From Microbaculum marinisediminis (GTDB taxonomy: Bacteria; Pseudomonadota; Alphaproteobacteria; Rhizobiales; Tepidamorphaceae): a stretch of 64,000 bases of DNA. Below, one piece after another: positions 8,230 to 21,243 of this stretch. The position numbers were made by a program, and so were the translations under genes. The notes under the pieces were generated by a model. It had not been told where the DNA came from. It did not search any database and saw nothing but the letters and a program-made list of their open reading frames with translations. The first letter of the stretch is position 1, and the number at the start of each line of letters is the position of its first letter. The stretch lies in contig NZ_JALIDZ010000004.1 in NCBI RefSeq assembly GCF_025397915.1, positions 186,001 to 250,000 of the forward strand. The letters run 5' to 3'.

Positions 8230-10203
8230 ATGACCTTCATGACTTGCCCACGCCTGCCCCGGGGACTGCGGCTTTCGACAGTTGTCTTCGGCCTCGCCGT
8301 CGCAGTCTCGGCCGGACCGGCCGATGCGGCCGAACTGAACGGAACGGTGAGGACCGGCACCCTGCCGGTCTCCTATGCAAAAGTTATCCTCTACCAGGCT
8401 GGGACCACGGCCGGCGGAACGGCGACCCTGCTCGGCACCGGAAGAAGCGATTCGCAGGGCGGGTTCCGGGTCGCCTATGCGGAACCGGCCGACGCCAACG
8501 CGGTGCTCTACGTCGTCACCACGGGCGGCACGGTCGACATATTCGGGCTGAAGCCCCGGCAGCGACAGCTCCGGTTCGCGACCGTGCTGGGCCCGGGCAC
8601 GCCACCGTCCCAGATCACCATCAACGAGCGGACGACCGTGGCGACGGCCTACGCGTTCGCGCAGTTCCTCGACGGCATGCAGATCTCCGGCGTCCATCCC
8701 GGCCCGAAGAACGCCGCCCTGACCCTGCGCAACCTCGTCAACAGGCGCAGCGGCGCGGTCGGCCATGTCCTCGCGACGAAACCGAACGGCGCCAGCACGC
8801 AGACGATGCGCGAGTTCAATTCGCTCGCCAACATGCTCGCCACCTGCGCGCGCGGCCTGGCCGACGGGGGCTGCAAGTCGCTCTTCAAGCTGGCCAAGGC
8901 GCCCGGCGGCAAACGGCCGAAGAACACCCTGCAGGCGGCCGTCAACATCGCCCATTATCCGGGCCGCAAGGCGAAGAAGCTGTTCGGGCTGTCGCAGCGC
9001 GTCGCCGTCTATGGTCCGGCCCTGACGAGCCCGATCGCCACCTGGACGCTGACCCTGCTCTACGACGGCGGCGGCGGACAGCTGGACGGGCCGGGCAACA
9101 TGGTCTTCGACAAGGAGGGCAACGTCTGGATCGGCAACAACTACCAGTACCAGCGCCGCGCCAAGACGCCCGCCTGCGGCGATACCCACCTGATCCGGCT
9201 GACGCCGGACGGCCGGAACTATCCTGGCGCGCCCTATACCGGCGGCGGCATCTACGGCGTCGGCTTCGGCATCGCGATGGATCCCGACGAAAACATCTGG
9301 CTGGGCAATTTCGGTTTCTCGGGCCGGGGCTGCGACCAGCCGCTGGGCGACGACCAGACCGTCTCCCTGTTCAATTCCGACGGCGTGGCGCAGGCGGGCA
9401 GCCCCTACGCCGACGGCGACGTCAACCGGGTGCAGGGCCTGGCCACCGACGACGACCGCACGGTCTGGTTCGCCAATTGCGGCGGCGACAGCGTCACCGT
9501 CTATCCCCTCGGCGATCATACGGCGGCCGTCAACCACGCGCCCTGGGGCCTGGAGAAGCCGTTCGGCGCGGCGGTCGACAGCCAGCACCACGCCTGGTTC
9601 ACCGCCAACAACACCAACCGCGTGTTCAAGCTCGACCGGCTCGGCAACGTCCTCGTCCGCACCGAGCGCGGCGAAAACGGGATCAAGCGCCCGATGGGCA
9701 TCGCCGTCGACAGCCTGGACAACGCCTGGGTGTCGAATTCCGGCGCCATCGCGGCGCCCTGCTATTTCCGCAAGACGCTCAACATCCCGGACAAGGCGGA
9801 TGCGTCGGTGTCGATGATCACGCCGGACGGCACCGTCAGCAAAGCCTACACCAATGGCGGCGTCTTCCTGCCCTGGGGCATCGCCGTCGACGGCGACGAC
9901 AACGTCTGGGTGGCGAATTTCGGCGGCTTCCGGGTCGGGCACCTCTGCGGCGCGCGCCCTGAAAACTGCCCGCCGGGCGTGAAGACGGGAGAGTCGATCG
10001 CGCCGAAGAAGACGGGCTACGCGTTCGATGGCCTGGTGCGGGTCACCGCCGTGCAGATCGACGCGTCGGGCAACGTTTGGCTGACCAACAACTGGCTGAC
10101 CTATCCCTATCAGACCAATCCCGGCGGCAAGACCATGGCGGTGATGATCGGGATGGCTGCGCCGGTGAAGACGCCGATGGTCGGCCCGCCGCAGAAGCCG
10201 TAG
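8230..10203 (+). CDS. secreted seven-bladed beta-propeller protein, virginiamycin-B-lyase/NHL-like
   Basis: Protein of 657 residues with a signal peptide (LSTVVFGLAVAVSAGPADAA then ELNG). Residues about 35-110 resemble a carboxypeptidase-regulatory-like beta-sandwich (ELNGTVRTGTLPVSYAKVIL). From about residue 280 a repeated Trp motif marks propeller blades: NVWIGNN, NIWLGNFG, TVWFANCG, HAWFTANN, NAWVSNSG, NVWVANFG and NVWLTNNW, seven in all. Such folds occur in Vgb lyases and in uncharacterised secreted binding proteins; no active-site assignment is possible here. Starts at 8173 (GTG-like extension), 8230 and 8239 are possible; 8230 puts a proper signal peptide at the N-terminus. No strong Shine-Dalgarno sequence is seen. 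Confidence 0.8.
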   Translation: MTFMTCPRLPRGLRLSTVVFGLAVAVSAGPADAAELNGTVRTGTLPVSYAKVILYQAGTTAGGTATLLGTGRSDSQGGFRVAYAEPADANAVLYVVTTGGTVDIFGLKPRQRQLRFATVLGPGTPPSQITINERTTVATAYAFAQFLDGMQISGVHPGPKNAALTLRNLVNRRSGAVGHVLATKPNGASTQTMREFNSLANMLATCARGLADGGCKSLFKLAKAPGGKRPKNTLQAAVNIAHYPGRKAKKLFGLSQRVAVYGPALTSPIATWTLTLLYDGGGGQLDGPGNMVFDKEGNVWIGNNYQYQRRAKTPACGDTHLIRLTPDGRNYPGAPYTGGGIYGVGFGIAMDPDENIWLGNFGFSGRGCDQPLGDDQTVSLFNSDGVAQAGSPYADGDVNRVQGLATDDDRTVWFANCGGDSVTVYPLGDHTAAVNHAPWGLEKPFGAAVDSQHHAWFTANNTNRVFKLDRLGNVLVRTERGENGIKRPMGIAVDSLDNAWVSNSGAIAAPCYFRKTLNIPDKADASVSMITPDGTVSKAYTNGGVFLPWGIAVDGDDNVWVANFGGFRVGHLCGARPENCPPGVKTGESIAPKKTGYAFDGLVRVTAVQIDASGNVWLTNNWLTYPYQTNPGGKTMAVMIGMAAPVKTPMVGPPQKP

Positions 10204-10224
10204 GGCCTCCGGACCGTCCGGCAC

Positions 10225-10260
10225 CAAAAAACGCCGGGTCTCGACGAGGCCCGGCGTCTT
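10225..10260 (-). terminator. rho-independent terminator downstream of trpS
   Basis: An 11-base-pair stem (ACGCCGGGTCT against AGGCCCGGCGT, one G-U pair) with a 5-base loop. Read on the minus strand it is followed by a run of six T residues, and it lies 19 bases past the trpS stop. On the plus strand the stem also follows the propeller gene stop by 22 bases, but there the T-run is poor. Confidence 0.85.
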
Positions 10261-10278
10261 CGTGTCCGTCGATGCCCG

Positions 10279-11325
10279 TCAGCGCAGGAAGCCGACGATG
10301 TCCTTGACCGCGTGCATCACCGGGGCGGCGATGTCGCGGGCCTGGTCGGCACCGCGCTTCAGGACGCCGTCGATATAGCCGGGGTCGGCGGTCAGCCGGC
10401 GCATCTCGGCGGCGATCGGCGCCAGCTTGGCGACCGACAGGTCGGCCAGCGCCGTCTTGAAGATCGAGAACTGGGCGCCGCCGTATTCCTTCAGCACCGT
10501 CTCCCTGTCGGCCCCGGCCAGCGCGGCGTAGATGCCGATCAGGTTCTCGGCTTCCGGGCGGCCTTCCAGGCCCTCCGCCTCGCTCGGCAGCGGCTCGGGA
10601 TCGGTCTTCGCCTTGCGGATCTTCTGGGCGATGGTGTCGGCGTCGTCGGTCAGGTTGATGCGGGCATAGTCGGACGGGTCCGACTTCGACATCTTCTTGG
10701 CGCCGTCGCGCAGGCTCATGACGCGGGTCGCCGGGCCCTGGATGATCGGCTCGGGCAGCGGGAAGAACGCGTCCTCGCCGGTGACCCGCGCGATCGAGGC
10801 GGCGAAGTCGCCGTTGAACTTCTGGGCGATGTCGCGCGACAGCTCGAGATGCTGCTTCTGGTCCTCGCCCACCGGCACGTGGGTGGCGCGGTAGACCAGG
10901 ATGTCGGCGGCCATCAGGTTGGGATAGGCGAACAGACCGACCGAGGCGTTCTCGCGATGCTTGCCCGCCTTCTCCTTGAACTGGGTCATCCGGTTGAGCC
11001 AGCCCATGCGGGCGACGCAGTTGAACACCCAGGCGAGCTCGGCGTGCTCGGCGACCTGGCTCTGGTTGAAGACGACGTGCTTGTCCGGGTCGATGCCGGC
11101 GGCGATGAAGGCGGCCGTCACCTCGCGGGTGCTCTTGCGCAGCTCCTCGGGGCCGCCCCAGACGGAGACCGCCTGCGTGATCGCGTGCATGTCGACCACG
11201 CAATAGATGCAGTCATAGTCGTCCTGCAGGGCGACGAAGCGCGTGATCGCGCCGAGATAGTTGCCCAGATGCAGGTTTCCCGTCGGCTGGACGCCGGAAA
11301 AGACGCGCTGCTGGAACGCCGCCAT
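10279..11325 (-). CDS. trpS: tryptophan-tRNA ligase
   Basis: Class I aminoacyl-tRNA synthetase of 348 residues that charges tRNA-Trp. The HIGH-like motif is in [13 protein letters not shown] (about residues 14-26) and the KMSKS loop in KKMSKSD (about 210). DMHAITQ and [18 protein letters not shown] are typical of bacterial TrpRS. Length is normal. It lies 64 bases downstream of murJ on the same strand, a conserved rhizobial pair, and ends at a clear intrinsic terminator. Confidence 0.97.
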   Translation of the reverse strand: MAAFQQRVFSGVQPTGNLHLGNYLGAITRFVALQDDYDCIYCVVDMHAITQAVSVWGGPEELRKSTREVTAAFIAAGIDPDKHVVFNQSQVAEHAELAWVFNCVARMGWLNRMTQFKEKAGKHRENASVGLFAYPNLMAADILVYRATHVPVGEDQKQHLELSRDIAQKFNGDFAASIARVTGEDAFFPLPEPIIQGPATRVMSLRDGAKKMSKSDPSDYARINLTDDADTIAQKIRKAKTDPEPLPSEAEGLEGRPEAENLIGIYAALAGADRETVLKEYGGAQFSIFKTALADLSVAKLAPIAAEMRRLTADPGYIDGVLKRGADQARDIAAPVMHAVKDIVGFLR

Positions 11326-11389
11326 TAGACCCTGTCCTTGCTGAAAGCGCTGGAGTGCCCGGGCCTTATGGCTGATCGGGGCGCAGGTT

Positions 11390-12970
11390 TCAAGCCGAAG
11401 GGGCTTCGGGTTTCGTCTCCGATTTCGAGAAGGCGCGGGCCAGATCGGCGCGGGTCATCACGCCGGTCGTCACCGCGAGGGCGGCGAAGACGACGACGCC
11501 GACGCCGACCAGGATCAGCAGCGTGGCGATGGCGCCGAGCGAGCCGTGGGCGGCCAGCGGCGCGAGCAGCCAGTCGGTCGCCACCAGCGCCGCCGACATC
11601 CACGCGGTGGCGTGCAGGGCGAGCAGGGTGCGGCGCTTGAGGCGCGCGTCGGGCACCAGATGGCCGGTGCGCCACAGCGTGTAGCCGAGCAGGCCGGAAT
11701 TGATCCAGCCGGCGATCGAGGTGCCGGCGGCGATGCCGACATGGCCGAAGGCCGGGAACAGGGCGAGCGAGAAGGCGATGTTGGCGGCGACGTTGATGCC
11801 GGCATAGTACATCGGCGTGCGGGTGTCCTCGCGGGCGAAGAAGGCCGGCGCGAACACCTTGTTGAGCACGAAGGCGGGCAGGCCGACGGCGAAGGCGGCG
11901 AGCGCGGCGGCGGTCGCGGCGGTGTCCTCGGGGCCGAAGGCGCCGCGCTCGAACAGGCCGCGGATGATGGCGTCGGGCACGAAGAACAGCGCGGCGGCGG
12001 AGGGCAGCGTCAGGGTGAGCGCGAATTCCAGCGCGCGGTTCTGGCCGTTCATCACCGCCTCGTCGTCGCCGGCGCGCAGGCGGCGCGACAGCTCGGGCAG
12101 GAGCACGATGCCGATGGCGATGCCGATGGTGCCGAGCGGCAGCTGGTAGAGCCGGTCGGCGTAGTAGAGGAACGACACCGCCCGGTCCTGCAGCGAGGCG
12201 ATCATGGTGCCGACCATGATGTTGATCTGGGTGATGCCGCCGGCGATGACGCCGGGAATGCCGAGGGCGACGAGCCGCTTCACGCCGGGCGTCCAGCGCG
12301 GCCGGACCAGCGTCAGGCCCATGCCGGCGCGGCGGGCGGCCCAGCCGAGCATGAGAAGCTGGGCGACGCCGGCGATGAAGACGCCGATCGCCAGGTAGAC
12401 GCCGGCGGTCTCGCTGCCGTCGGCCTGGACCGCGTGGATCGTCAGCAGGGCGCCGATCAGCACCGCGTTGAGCAGGGCCGGGGCGAAGGCGGCGGCGGCG
12501 AAGCGGCCGAGCGCGTTGAGCACGCCCGACAGGAGCGCCACCAGCGAGATGAAGGTGAGATAGGGAAAGGTGATGCGGGTCAGCAGCACCGAGAGGCCGA
12601 ACTTGCCGGGATCCTCGACGAAGCCGGGCGCCAGCACCAGCATGAACACCGGCATGGCGATCTCGGCGAGCGCGGTGAGCACGAGCAGCGCGAACAAGAG
12701 CGCGGCCAGCGATTCCTCGGCGAAGCGGCGGGCCTGGCGCGCGCCCTCGCCTTCCAGCGCCTTGGCGAACAGCGGCACGAAGGCGGCGTTGAACGCGCCC
12801 TCGGCGAAGATGCGGCGGAACAGGTTGGGCAGGCGGAAGGCGACGAAGAAGGCGTCGGCGACCGGCCCGGTGCCGAGCGCGGAGGCGGTCAGCACGTCGC
12901 GGGCGAAGCCGAGAATGCGGCTTACGATCGTGCCGCCGCCGACAGTCGCGAAATGCCGTAACAGTGCCAT
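11390..12970 (-). CDS. murJ: lipid II flippase MurJ (MviN)
   Basis: Polytopic inner-membrane flippase of the MOP superfamily (526 residues, about 14 membrane segments) that exports lipid II for peptidoglycan synthesis. Family signatures include [18 protein letters not shown] at the N-terminus, [23 protein letters not shown], and [18 protein letters not shown] near the middle. The frame is open to 13003, but the start at 12970 ([14 protein letters not shown]) matches homologues. It follows glnD by 66 bases in the order mutS-glnD-murJ-trpS, as in other Hyphomicrobiales. Confidence 0.95.
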   Translation of the reverse strand: MALLRHFATVGGGTIVSRILGFARDVLTASALGTGPVADAFFVAFRLPNLFRRIFAEGAFNAAFVPLFAKALEGEGARQARRFAEESLAALLFALLVLTALAEIAMPVFMLVLAPGFVEDPGKFGLSVLLTRITFPYLTFISLVALLSGVLNALGRFAAAAFAPALLNAVLIGALLTIHAVQADGSETAGVYLAIGVFIAGVAQLLMLGWAARRAGMGLTLVRPRWTPGVKRLVALGIPGVIAGGITQINIMVGTMIASLQDRAVSFLYYADRLYQLPLGTIGIAIGIVLLPELSRRLRAGDDEAVMNGQNRALEFALTLTLPSAAALFFVPDAIIRGLFERGAFGPEDTAATAAALAAFAVGLPAFVLNKVFAPAFFAREDTRTPMYYAGINVAANIAFSLALFPAFGHVGIAAGTSIAGWINSGLLGYTLWRTGHLVPDARLKRRTLLALHATAWMSAALVATDWLLAPLAAHGSLGAIATLLILVGVGVVVFAALAVTTGVMTRADLARAFSKSETKPEAPSA

Positions 12971-13036
12971 GGAAAACCCTTCAGGCGCGTGAGCGCGGGA
13001 CACTATCCGAAACGGGACGCGCCGTCATCGGCGGCG

Positions 13037-15883
13037 TCATGCCGCCTCGCCCGCCCTGGCGCCGGACCTAGCCCCGTCCTTGCCACCGTCCTTACTGGTT
13101 TCCTTACTGCCTTCCTTCTGGGGCTGGAAGACCTGCAGCAGGCGGCGGCGGATCGCCGCCTGGCGGTTGGCGTTGGTGATCTTCTGGCCGGTCAGGTCGG
13201 TCACGTAGAAGACGTCGACGGCGCGCTCGCCGAAGGTGGCGACATGGGCCGAGGCGATGTTCAGGTTGAGGCGCGCGAGCACGTCGGTGAGCTGGTAGAG
13301 CAGGCCGGTGCGGTCGAGGCCCGACATCTCGATGACGGTGTAGCGGTTCGACCAGGTGTTGTTGACGAGCACGTCCGGCTCCACCGAAAAGGCGCGGATC
13401 CGCCCCTTGGCGACGGCGCGCTGGCCGACGAGATCGCGCAACTTCACCTGGCCCGCCAGCGCCTGCTCGATGACCTTGCCGATCCGCTCGGCGCGGCGGC
13501 GCTCGTCCGCGTCCTCGGGCAGCGCGCGCGACACGAAGATGGTGTCGAGGGCATAGCCGTCGGAGGTGGTGAAGATCTGCGCGTCGACGATATTGGCGCC
13601 CGAGGCGGCGCAGGCGCCGGCGATGATGGAGAGAAGCCGCGGGTGGTCGGGCGCGAACACCGTGATCTCGGTGATGTCGCGGAACTCGTCGGGGCGGGCG
13701 CGGATCGCGAGCTTGCCACCCTCGCCGTCCATCGCATGCAGCAAGCGGGCGTGCTCGATCTGGCGGGGCAGGTCGGTGCGCACCCAGTAGGCGGGATAGT
13801 GGCGCTCACAATAGGCGTCGAACTCGGCCTGCGGCCAATCGGCCAGCTCCTCGCGCAGGCGGGCGCGGGCCGACTCGATGCGGAATTTCCGCTGCTCCTG
13901 GCTGTGTCCGCCGGCGAGCACCGGCTCGGTCTCGTAATAGAGCGTGCGCAGGAGCTGGCCCTTCCAGCCGTTCCAGACGCCGGGGCCGACGGCGCGGATG
14001 TCGGCGACGGTAAGGATCAGCAGAAGCTTCAGCCGCTCCAGGCTCTGCACCGTGGCGGCGAAGTCCTCGATGGTCTTGCGGTCGGCGAGATCGCGCGACT
14101 GGGCGATCATGCTCATGTCGAGATGGTGCTCGATCAGCCAGGCGACGGTCTCGGTGTCGGCGGCGGAGAAGCCGAGCCGCGGCGCGAGCCGGCGGGCGAC
14201 GCGGGCGCCAGCGATCGAATGGTCCTCCGGGCGGCCCTTGGCGATGTCGTGCAGGAACAGCGCCAGATAGAGCACGTCGCGGCTGCGGATCGTGCGGATG
14301 ATCTCGTTGGCGAGCGGATGGTCGTCGGCGAGGCGGCCGTGATCGATGTCGGCCAGAAAGCCGACGGAGCGGATCAGGTGCTCGTCGACGGTGTAGTGGT
14401 GGTACATGTTGAACTGGACGAGCGCGACGATCTTGCCGAAATCCGGGATGAAGCGGCCGAGCACGCCGGCCTCGTTCATGCGGCGCAGCACCACCTCCGG
14501 ATCGTTGCGGGAGGTAAGGATCTTGAGGAACAGCGCGTTGGCCTCCTCGTTCTCCCTGAGCTTCGGACCGATCAGCTTGAGCGAGCGCCGGGCGATCTTC
14601 AGCGCCTCGGGGTGGAACGGGATGTTGTACTTGTCGGCGAGATGGAACAGCCGGATCAGATTGACCGGATCGCGCTCGAAGGCGAAGTCGTCGGCGATGT
14701 TGAGGCGGTCGGATTCGATGACGAAGTCGTCGCTGTCCGACAGCTTGCCCGGCCGGCGGCGGCGGAAGCGCTGCATGAACCGCGACAGCACCTGCGTGCG
14801 CTTGACGTGCTGCACCTCCAGCGCGTTGCAGAAGATGCGGGTCAGGTCGCCGACGTCCTTGGCCACCAGGAAATAGTGCTTCATGAACCGCTCGACGTCG
14901 CGGACGCCGGGATGCGGCAGGTAGCCGAGCCTCGTCGCCATGCCGCGCTGCAGGTCGAAGGTCAGCCGCTCCTCGGCGCGGCCGGTCATGAAGTGCAGGT
15001 GGCAGCGCACCGCCCAGAGGAAATCCTCGCACTTGCGGAACAGGCGGGATTCGGACTTGTCGAAGACGCCGGCCTCGACCAAGTCCTCGCCGCTGTCGGC
15101 GCCGTAGAAGTACTTGCCGATCCAGAACAGCGTCTGGAGGTCGCGCAGGCCGCCCTTGCCGTCCTTGACGTTGGGTTCGACGAGATAGCGGGATTCGCCG
15201 GAGCGGGTGTGGCGGGCGTCGCGCTCGGCGAGCTTGGCCTCGATGAACTCCGGCCCCGTACCGGCGACGACATCGGCCTGGAAGCGATCTTCGAGCTCGT
15301 CGAACAATTCGCGGTCGCCGCAGATGAAGCGGGCGTCGAGGATCGAGGTGCGGATGGTCATGTCGGCGTTCGACAGACGCACGCAATCATCGACGGTGCG
15401 CACCGCGTGGCCGACCTTCAGCTCCATGTCCCACAGCGTGTAGAGCATCTGCTCGCAGACGCTCTCGCTCCAGGCGGTCTTCTTGTAGGGCAGTACGAAC
15501 AGGAGATCGACATCGGAGCCCGGCGCCATGGTGGCGCGGCCGTAGCCGCCGACCGCGATCACCGACAGCCGCTCCGACGACGAGGGATTGGTGACGGGAT
15601 AGAGATGGCTGGTGGTGAAGGCGTAGATGCCCTGGATGATCGCGTCCTGCAGCGCGCCGATGCGGCGCGCGCAGTCCAGGCCGCGACCGTCCTCAGACAG
15701 CCATGTCTCGATCGTCTCGTGGCCGCGCGCCCTGAACGCCTTCAGGTGGGCGAGCATGGCGGCGCGGAAGTCGTTGCCGGCGCCGTGCTTTTCGAACAAG
15801 TCCGCCAGCTCGCCGGCCAGGGCGTCCGGATCGGCGATTTCGGCGAGGTTGCGAGCCGACTTGTTCGTCAAGCGCTTGTTCAT
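13037..15883 (-). CDS. glnD: bifunctional uridylyltransferase/uridylyl-removing enzyme GlnD
   Basis: Nitrogen sensor that uridylylates PII protein when glutamine is low and removes UMP when it is high. The 948-residue protein has the nucleotidyltransferase motif [18 protein letters not shown] (DVD at about residues 124-126), the GlnD helical domain, an HD hydrolase domain with [12 protein letters not shown] (about 535-546), and two C-terminal ACT domains beginning near [14 protein letters not shown] and [18 protein letters not shown]. The tail is Lys/Gly/Ala-rich. Its ATG overlaps the mutS stop by four bases. Confidence 0.97.
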   Translation of the reverse strand: MNKRLTNKSARNLAEIADPDALAGELADLFEKHGAGNDFRAAMLAHLKAFRARGHETIETWLSEDGRGLDCARRIGALQDAIIQGIYAFTTSHLYPVTNPSSSERLSVIAVGGYGRATMAPGSDVDLLFVLPYKKTAWSESVCEQMLYTLWDMELKVGHAVRTVDDCVRLSNADMTIRTSILDARFICGDRELFDELEDRFQADVVAGTGPEFIEAKLAERDARHTRSGESRYLVEPNVKDGKGGLRDLQTLFWIGKYFYGADSGEDLVEAGVFDKSESRLFRKCEDFLWAVRCHLHFMTGRAEERLTFDLQRGMATRLGYLPHPGVRDVERFMKHYFLVAKDVGDLTRIFCNALEVQHVKRTQVLSRFMQRFRRRRPGKLSDSDDFVIESDRLNIADDFAFERDPVNLIRLFHLADKYNIPFHPEALKIARRSLKLIGPKLRENEEANALFLKILTSRNDPEVVLRRMNEAGVLGRFIPDFGKIVALVQFNMYHHYTVDEHLIRSVGFLADIDHGRLADDHPLANEIIRTIRSRDVLYLALFLHDIAKGRPEDHSIAGARVARRLAPRLGFSAADTETVAWLIEHHLDMSMIAQSRDLADRKTIEDFAATVQSLERLKLLLILTVADIRAVGPGVWNGWKGQLLRTLYYETEPVLAGGHSQEQRKFRIESARARLREELADWPQAEFDAYCERHYPAYWVRTDLPRQIEHARLLHAMDGEGGKLAIRARPDEFRDITEITVFAPDHPRLLSIIAGACAASGANIVDAQIFTTSDGYALDTIFVSRALPEDADERRRAERIGKVIEQALAGQVKLRDLVGQRAVAKGRIRAFSVEPDVLVNNTWSNRYTVIEMSGLDRTGLLYQLTDVLARLNLNIASAHVATFGERAVDVFYVTDLTGQKITNANRQAAIRRRLLQVFQPQKEGSKETSKDGGKDGARSGARAGEAA

Positions 15884-18738
15884 CCGGCGTCCTGACCGTC
15901 CCCTCCGGTCTCGGCGAGACGTTTCAGCTCATATAGCATCTCGAGCGCCTGAAGCGGCGTCAGCTCGTCGGGCGAGACGCCGCCCAGCCTTTGCACGAGC
16001 GCGGCATTCGCGGGCGGCACCGGCGCCGCGGCGGCCGATCGCACGTGGGTGGCGAACAGCGGCAGATCGTCGGTAAGGCCGGCGGCGCCGGCGCGGCGAT
16101 CGGTCTCCTCCAGCCGCTCCAGAACCTCGCGGGCGCGGCTCAGCACCGGCGCGGGCAGGCCGGCGAGCTTGGCGACCTGGATGCCGTAGGAGCGGTCGGC
16201 GGCGCCGGGCACCACCTCGTGCAGGAACACCACCTCGCCCTTCCACTCCTTGACCCGGACGGTGGCGTTGTGCAGGCGCGCCATGGTCTCGGAGAGCGCA
16301 GTCAGCTCGTGGAAATGGGTCGCGAACAGCGCGCGGCAGCCATTGACCTCGTGCAGATGCTCGATCGTCGCCCAGGCGATCGACAGGCCGTCGAAGGTGG
16401 CGGTGCCGCGGCCGATCTCGTCGAGGATCACCAGCGCGCGGGGACCGGACTGATTGAGGATCGCGGCGGTCTCCACCATCTCGACCATGAAGGTCGACCG
16501 CCCGCGGGCGAGATCGTCGGCGGCGCCGACGCGGGAGAACAGCCGGTCGACGACGCCGATATGCGCCGTCTCCGCCGGCACGAACCCGCCCGCCTGGGCG
16601 AGGACGGCGATCAGCGCGTTCTGGCGCAGGAAGGTCGACTTGCCGGCCATGTTGGGGCCGGTGATCAGCAGGATCCGGCCGGCCGCGGCATCGCCCGAAA
16701 CGTCATCGGGCGGCGACAGGTCGCAGTCGTTGGCGACGAACGGGCCGCCGCCGTCGCGGGCGAGCGCCTGCTCGACGACGGGGTGACGGCCGCCGACGAT
16801 GTCGAAGGCGAGATCGTCGCTGACGACCGGCCGCACGTAGTTGCGCTCGACGGCCAGCTCGGCGAAGCCGGCATGCACATCGAGCTCGCCGAGCGCCGCG
16901 GCGGCTGCCTCGAGCGCCACGCCGTCGCCGGCGATGCGGGCGACGAGCGCGTCGAAGATCTCGTTCTCGAGCGCCATCGCGCGCTCCGCCGCCGATGCGA
17001 TCCGGCCCTCCAGATCGGCCAGTTCGGCGGTGGAGAACCGCACCTGGCTGGCGAGCGTCTGGCGATGGAAGAAGGTCTCGTTCAGCGGCGCCGCCAGCAT
17101 CCGGTCGCCGTGCTGGGCGGTGACTTCGACGAAATAGCCCAGCACGTTGTTGTGGCGCACCTTCAGCGACTTGATGCCGGTGGCCTCCTGGTACTTGGCC
17201 TGCAGGCCGGCGACGATCTGGCGGCTCTCGTCGCGCAGGCCGCGGGCCTCGTCCAGCTCCGCGGCGAAGCCCGCCTGGATGAAGCCGCCGTCGCGGCGCA
17301 GATGCGGCGGGCGCTCGACCAGCGCCGTCGTCAGCTCGTCGAACAGCGCCCGGTCCGGGCCGTCGAGACGGGCGGCGATGTCGGCGAGGATCGGCGGCAT
17401 GTCGGCTTCGGCGGCATTGTCGGGGCCACCGTCGGGACGCAGCCGGGCGCACAGCGCGTGGACCGCGCCGATGCCGTCGCGGATGCCGGCGAGATCGCGC
17501 GGGCCGCCGCGCGCCAGAACGATGCGGGCGCGGGCACGGGCGATGTCCGGGGCGGCATGCATCGTCTCGCGCAAGCCCCGGCGCAGAGCGGGACGCTCGG
17601 CGAGCCAGGCCACCGCCTCATGGCGCGCGGCGATCCGGGCCGGATCGGTCAGCGGCGAGGACAGGCGGCGGGCGAGCTCGCGGCCGCCGGCGGCGGTGAC
17701 GGTGCGGTCGACGGCCTCGGCGAGGCTGCCGCGCCGTTCGCCCGACAGCGTCGCGACCAGTTCGAGGTTGGCCCGGGTCGCCGGATCGATCGCCATCACC
17801 GCGCCGCGCATCTCGCGCGCCGGGATCTTGAGCGGCGGCTTCTCGCCCATCTGGGTGCGGTCGATATAGGCGATGACGGCGCCGGCCGCGGCGATCTCGG
17901 GGCGGGCGAGCGGGCCGAAGCCGTCGAGGGTGGCGACGTCGAAATAGTCGCGCAGACGCCGTTCGGCGGCGGTCGAATCGAACACCGCGGTGGGCAGCGG
18001 CGTGACGGCCGATCGCATCTCCCGCCACAGGTCGCGCAGGTCGCCATCGTCGTAGAGCGCATCGGAGACCAGCAGCTCGCCGGGATCGACGCGGGCGATC
18101 AGGGCCGGCAGCTCGGCGCGGGTCGCCTCGATGACGGCGAACTCGCCGGTCGAGATGTCGGCCCAGGCCAGGGCGAAGCCGTCGTCGCCGCCGGCGCGCA
18201 GCCGGGCGAGTGCGGCGAGGAAATTGTTGCGGCGCGAATCGAGGAGGTTGTCCTCGGTCAGCGTGCCCGGCGTCACCAGCCGCACCACGTCGCGGCGGAC
18301 CACCGACTTGGAGCCGCGCTTCTTCGCCTCGGCGGGATCCTCCATCTGCTCGCAGACGGCGACGCGATGGCCGAGCGCGATCAGCCTCTGCAGGTAGTCG
18401 TCGGCGGCATGGACCGGCACGCCGCACATCGGGATGTCGCTGCCCAGATGCTTGCCGCGGGTCGTCAGGGTGATGCCGAGGGCGCGGCTCGCGACGACGG
18501 CGTCTTCGAAGAAGAGCTCGTAGAAATCGCCCATCCGGTAGAACAGCAGGCTGTCCGGATTGGCGGTCTTGATCTCGAGGAACTGGCGCATCATCGGGGT
18601 GACGCGCGCATCGGCCGCCGCCGCCTCGGATCCAGGCACGGATTCGGGGGCGGGTGCGGGCGTGTCCACGACCGCCGAAACAGGGGTGGGCGCTGTTGCT
18701 GGCGTGGACGTGGGAATATCTGCAGGTCGGGCCGTCAT
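15880..18738 (-). CDS. mutS: DNA mismatch repair protein MutS
   Basis: Mismatch-recognition ATPase of 952 residues. The mismatch-binding domain begins with [34 protein letters not shown], which includes the Phe-x-Glu-type wedge. The ATPase domain has Walker [15 protein letters not shown] and Walker B region [21 protein letters not shown]. An Ala/Pro/Thr-rich extension of about 50 residues precedes the core. Starts at 18774 and 18738 are possible; 18738 (MTARPADI) avoids an Arg-rich stretch and is preferred. It is divergent from the malic enzyme and coupled to glnD by a 4-base overlap. Confidence 0.97.
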   Translation of the reverse strand: MTARPADIPTSTPATAPTPVSAVVDTPAPAPESVPGSEAAAADARVTPMMRQFLEIKTANPDSLLFYRMGDFYELFFEDAVVASRALGITLTTRGKHLGSDIPMCGVPVHAADDYLQRLIALGHRVAVCEQMEDPAEAKKRGSKSVVRRDVVRLVTPGTLTEDNLLDSRRNNFLAALARLRAGGDDGFALAWADISTGEFAVIEATRAELPALIARVDPGELLVSDALYDDGDLRDLWREMRSAVTPLPTAVFDSTAAERRLRDYFDVATLDGFGPLARPEIAAAGAVIAYIDRTQMGEKPPLKIPAREMRGAVMAIDPATRANLELVATLSGERRGSLAEAVDRTVTAAGGRELARRLSSPLTDPARIAARHEAVAWLAERPALRRGLRETMHAAPDIARARARIVLARGGPRDLAGIRDGIGAVHALCARLRPDGGPDNAAEADMPPILADIAARLDGPDRALFDELTTALVERPPHLRRDGGFIQAGFAAELDEARGLRDESRQIVAGLQAKYQEATGIKSLKVRHNNVLGYFVEVTAQHGDRMLAAPLNETFFHRQTLASQVRFSTAELADLEGRIASAAERAMALENEIFDALVARIAGDGVALEAAAAALGELDVHAGFAELAVERNYVRPVVSDDLAFDIVGGRHPVVEQALARDGGGPFVANDCDLSPPDDVSGDAAAGRILLITGPNMAGKSTFLRQNALIAVLAQAGGFVPAETAHIGVVDRLFSRVGAADDLARGRSTFMVEMVETAAILNQSGPRALVILDEIGRGTATFDGLSIAWATIEHLHEVNGCRALFATHFHELTALSETMARLHNATVRVKEWKGEVVFLHEVVPGAADRSYGIQVAKLAGLPAPVLSRAREVLERLEETDRRAGAAGLTDDLPLFATHVRSAAAAPVPPANAALVQRLGGVSPDELTPLQALEMLYELKRLAETGGDGQDAG

Positions 18739-18878
18739 GGCGCGGACCCTAGCAGAACAAATGCGCGGTTTCACCGGCCGTTATCCGGAAGGCGACTTGA
18801 GCACACATCGGGGCCCTTATAAGGTCCGGGTCCCGCCGGCGGCGGACCTCAACAACGCGTTCAAGGACAAAACGGCAC

Positions 18879-21161
<2,283 letters not shown>

Positions 21162-21183
21162 GGACGCCCGCCCTACCCTCTAT

Positions 21184-21203
21184 CCCCCCGGCGCGCCGGG
21201 GGG
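21184..21203. repeat. 20-base perfect GC palindrome between convergent genes
   Basis: CCCCCCGGCGCGCCGGGGGG is fully self-complementary. It sits between the maeB stop (21161) and the olsB stop (21244). It could act as a bidirectional transcription barrier. There is no T-run on either side, and a hairpin would have to sacrifice central pairs for a loop, so it is not a standard intrinsic terminator. Confidence 0.5.
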
Positions 21204-21243
21204 TGCCGGGTCTACGGGGAGACGGGTCCGGTTTTGCCGAGCT

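Noticed and set aside
8152-10227. A 691-codon minus-strand frame opposite the secreted propeller protein.
   Set aside because: Plus strand has a signal peptide and regular Trp-repeat blades; the minus frame is compositionally biased and motif-free.
12989-15895. A 968-codon open frame on the plus strand antisense to glnD.
   Set aside because: It mirrors glnD codon for codon, has low-complexity Gly/Ala/Asp/Arg-rich translation with no motif, and is a typical by-product of high-GC third codon positions.
15991-18822. A 943-codon open frame antisense to mutS.
   Set aside because: Same reason: no recognisable domain, while the other strand encodes a complete MutS.
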